DNA from: Planctomycetota bacterium
Lineage (GTDB): Bacteria > Planctomycetota > Phycisphaerae > WQYP01
DNA length: 5,517 nt
NCBI GenBank assembly: GCA_021818565.1
Contig: JAKATV010000346.1
Span: 1-5,517 of the forward strand
Direction of reading: 5' to 3'
In this document: piece by piece, positions 5,295 to 5,517 of the stretch
How positions within the stretch are numbered: the first letter of the stretch is position 1
Layout: the number at the start of each line of letters is the position of its first letter
The notes under the pieces: model-generated
What the model saw: the letters and a program-made list of their open reading frames with translations, nothing else
The model's database searches: none
What the model was told of the DNA's origin: nothing
Translations under genes and position numbers: made by a program

Positions 5295-5303
5295 ACACTT
5301 GAT

Positions 5304-5320
5304 GAAAAGTGGTACTTTTC
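5304..5320. promoter_or_regulatory. Operator-like palindrome GAAAAGT-GGT-ACTTTTC
   Basis: Perfect 7-base arms (5304-5310 and 5314-5320) flank a 3-base centre. The palindrome covers the place where the -35 box for the TATACT at 5338 would be, where a repressor would block polymerase. A partial copy, AAGT-6-ACTT (5287-5300), lies just upstream, with AAAAGT repeated exactly 20 bases apart (5285 and 5305), close to two helical turns. This suggests cooperative binding by a dimeric regulator, identity unknown. Confidence 0.45.
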
Positions 5321-5337
5321 CCCTTGTGGCAATGGTG

Positions 5338-5358
5338 TATACTCCCGCGGGTTTGACA
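5338..5358 (+). promoter_or_regulatory. Putative promoter elements of the truncated gene
   Basis: TATACT (5338-5343), preceded directly by TG, could be a -10 box, but the sequence 17 bases upstream (CTTTTC) is a poor -35. Alternatively TTGACA (5353-5358) is a perfect -35 box, though its -10 partner (TTGAAA at 5376-5381, 17-base spacer) is weak. Either choice puts the start of the transcript after the terminator at 5181-5213. I cannot decide between them. Confidence 0.3.
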
Positions 5359-5419
5359 CATGACAGGTGTTGGCATTGAAACGTCAACGGCGGTGGTGAT
5401 GGAACCCTGACACATTATT

Positions 5420-5424
5420 GAGGA
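5420..5424 (+). promoter_or_regulatory. Ribosome binding site of the truncated gene
   Basis: GAGGA lies 7 bases before the ATG at 5432. A second candidate pair, GAGG (5441-5444) and the in-frame ATG at 5453, lies 21 bases downstream, so the true start is ambiguous. Confidence 0.5.
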
Positions 5425-5431
5425 ACGATTT

Positions 5432-5517
5432 ATGACGTATGAGGTAAAAACCATGCATGCGAATTCTTCCCTTTCGTGGCGGGGCGGCGCGGCGGCGATA
5501 AAAGATACACGTGGCCA
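5432..5517 (+). CDS. N-terminal fragment of an unidentified gene, cut by the window end
   Basis: An open frame of 28 codons runs off the end of the window. The visible residues are MTYEVKTMHANSSLSW followed by RGGAAAIKDTRG. Two starts are possible: ATG 5432 with GAGGA upstream, or ATG 5453 (residue 8) with GAGG upstream. No signal peptide, membrane segment or motif is visible in this much sequence, so the protein begins like a cytoplasmic one, but no function can be assigned. It is called real because of the ribosome binding sites, the promoter-like and operator-like sequences ahead of it, and its position after a terminator. It may be the next member of the lectin/pseudopilin locus, where carbohydrate-related genes would be expected. 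Confidence 0.55.
   Translation, partial: MTYEVKTMHANSSLSWRGGAAAIKDTRG

Overview
The window reads as chromosomal DNA of a bacterium of the PVC superphylum, most likely a planctomycete of the Phycisphaerae/Tepidisphaerales kind; Verrucomicrobiota or Lentisphaerota are possible. The basis is the combination of a LacI/AraC-hybrid regulator of the XylR type, a lectin-like exported protein with a PEP-CTERM sorting tail, and a pseudopilin of the 'FTLVELLVV ... DGHV' kind. All recognisable genes are on the + strand. There is no rRNA, tRNA, CRISPR array, transposase or integrase in view.

Layout. Positions 1-173 hold an AT-rich putative promoter with a 10-bp palindrome. 174-1364 encodes the XylR-type sugar-sensing regulator. 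1365-1957 has no convincing gene. Its distal half (about 1728-1957) is dense in regulatory-looking structure: a long-armed inverted repeat, a 17-bp near-perfect palindrome abutting a sigma70-like promoter, a terminator-like hairpin inside the leader, and a hairpin next to a very strong ribosome binding site. 1958-3697 encodes a 579-residue secreted protein with an L-type (legume-lectin-like) domain, a second domain I cannot name, and a C-terminal PEP-CTERM signal. A perfect 11-bp hairpin (3719-3748) separates it from 3830-4903, a 357-residue pseudopilin-like protein with a type IV prepilin cleavage site. A long hairpin surrounds the pseudopilin stop codon. 4922-5431 has no convincing gene but holds an intrinsic terminator (5181-5213), tandem inverted repeats that look like operators, a possible promoter and a good ribosome binding site. 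These lead into a gene cut by the window end (5432 onward).

How the parts may work together (inference). The regulator would sense a sugar or sugar derivative and act on the locus downstream. The lectin-like protein would be exported, sorted by an exosortase and held at or near the cell surface, where its lectin fold could bind glycans. The pseudopilin could build a short pilus-like or secretion-associated structure. Together they suggest a small carbohydrate-responsive surface module, and the truncated gene may be its next member. No enzyme or transporter is visible, so the substrate and the existence of the system as a unit are unproven.
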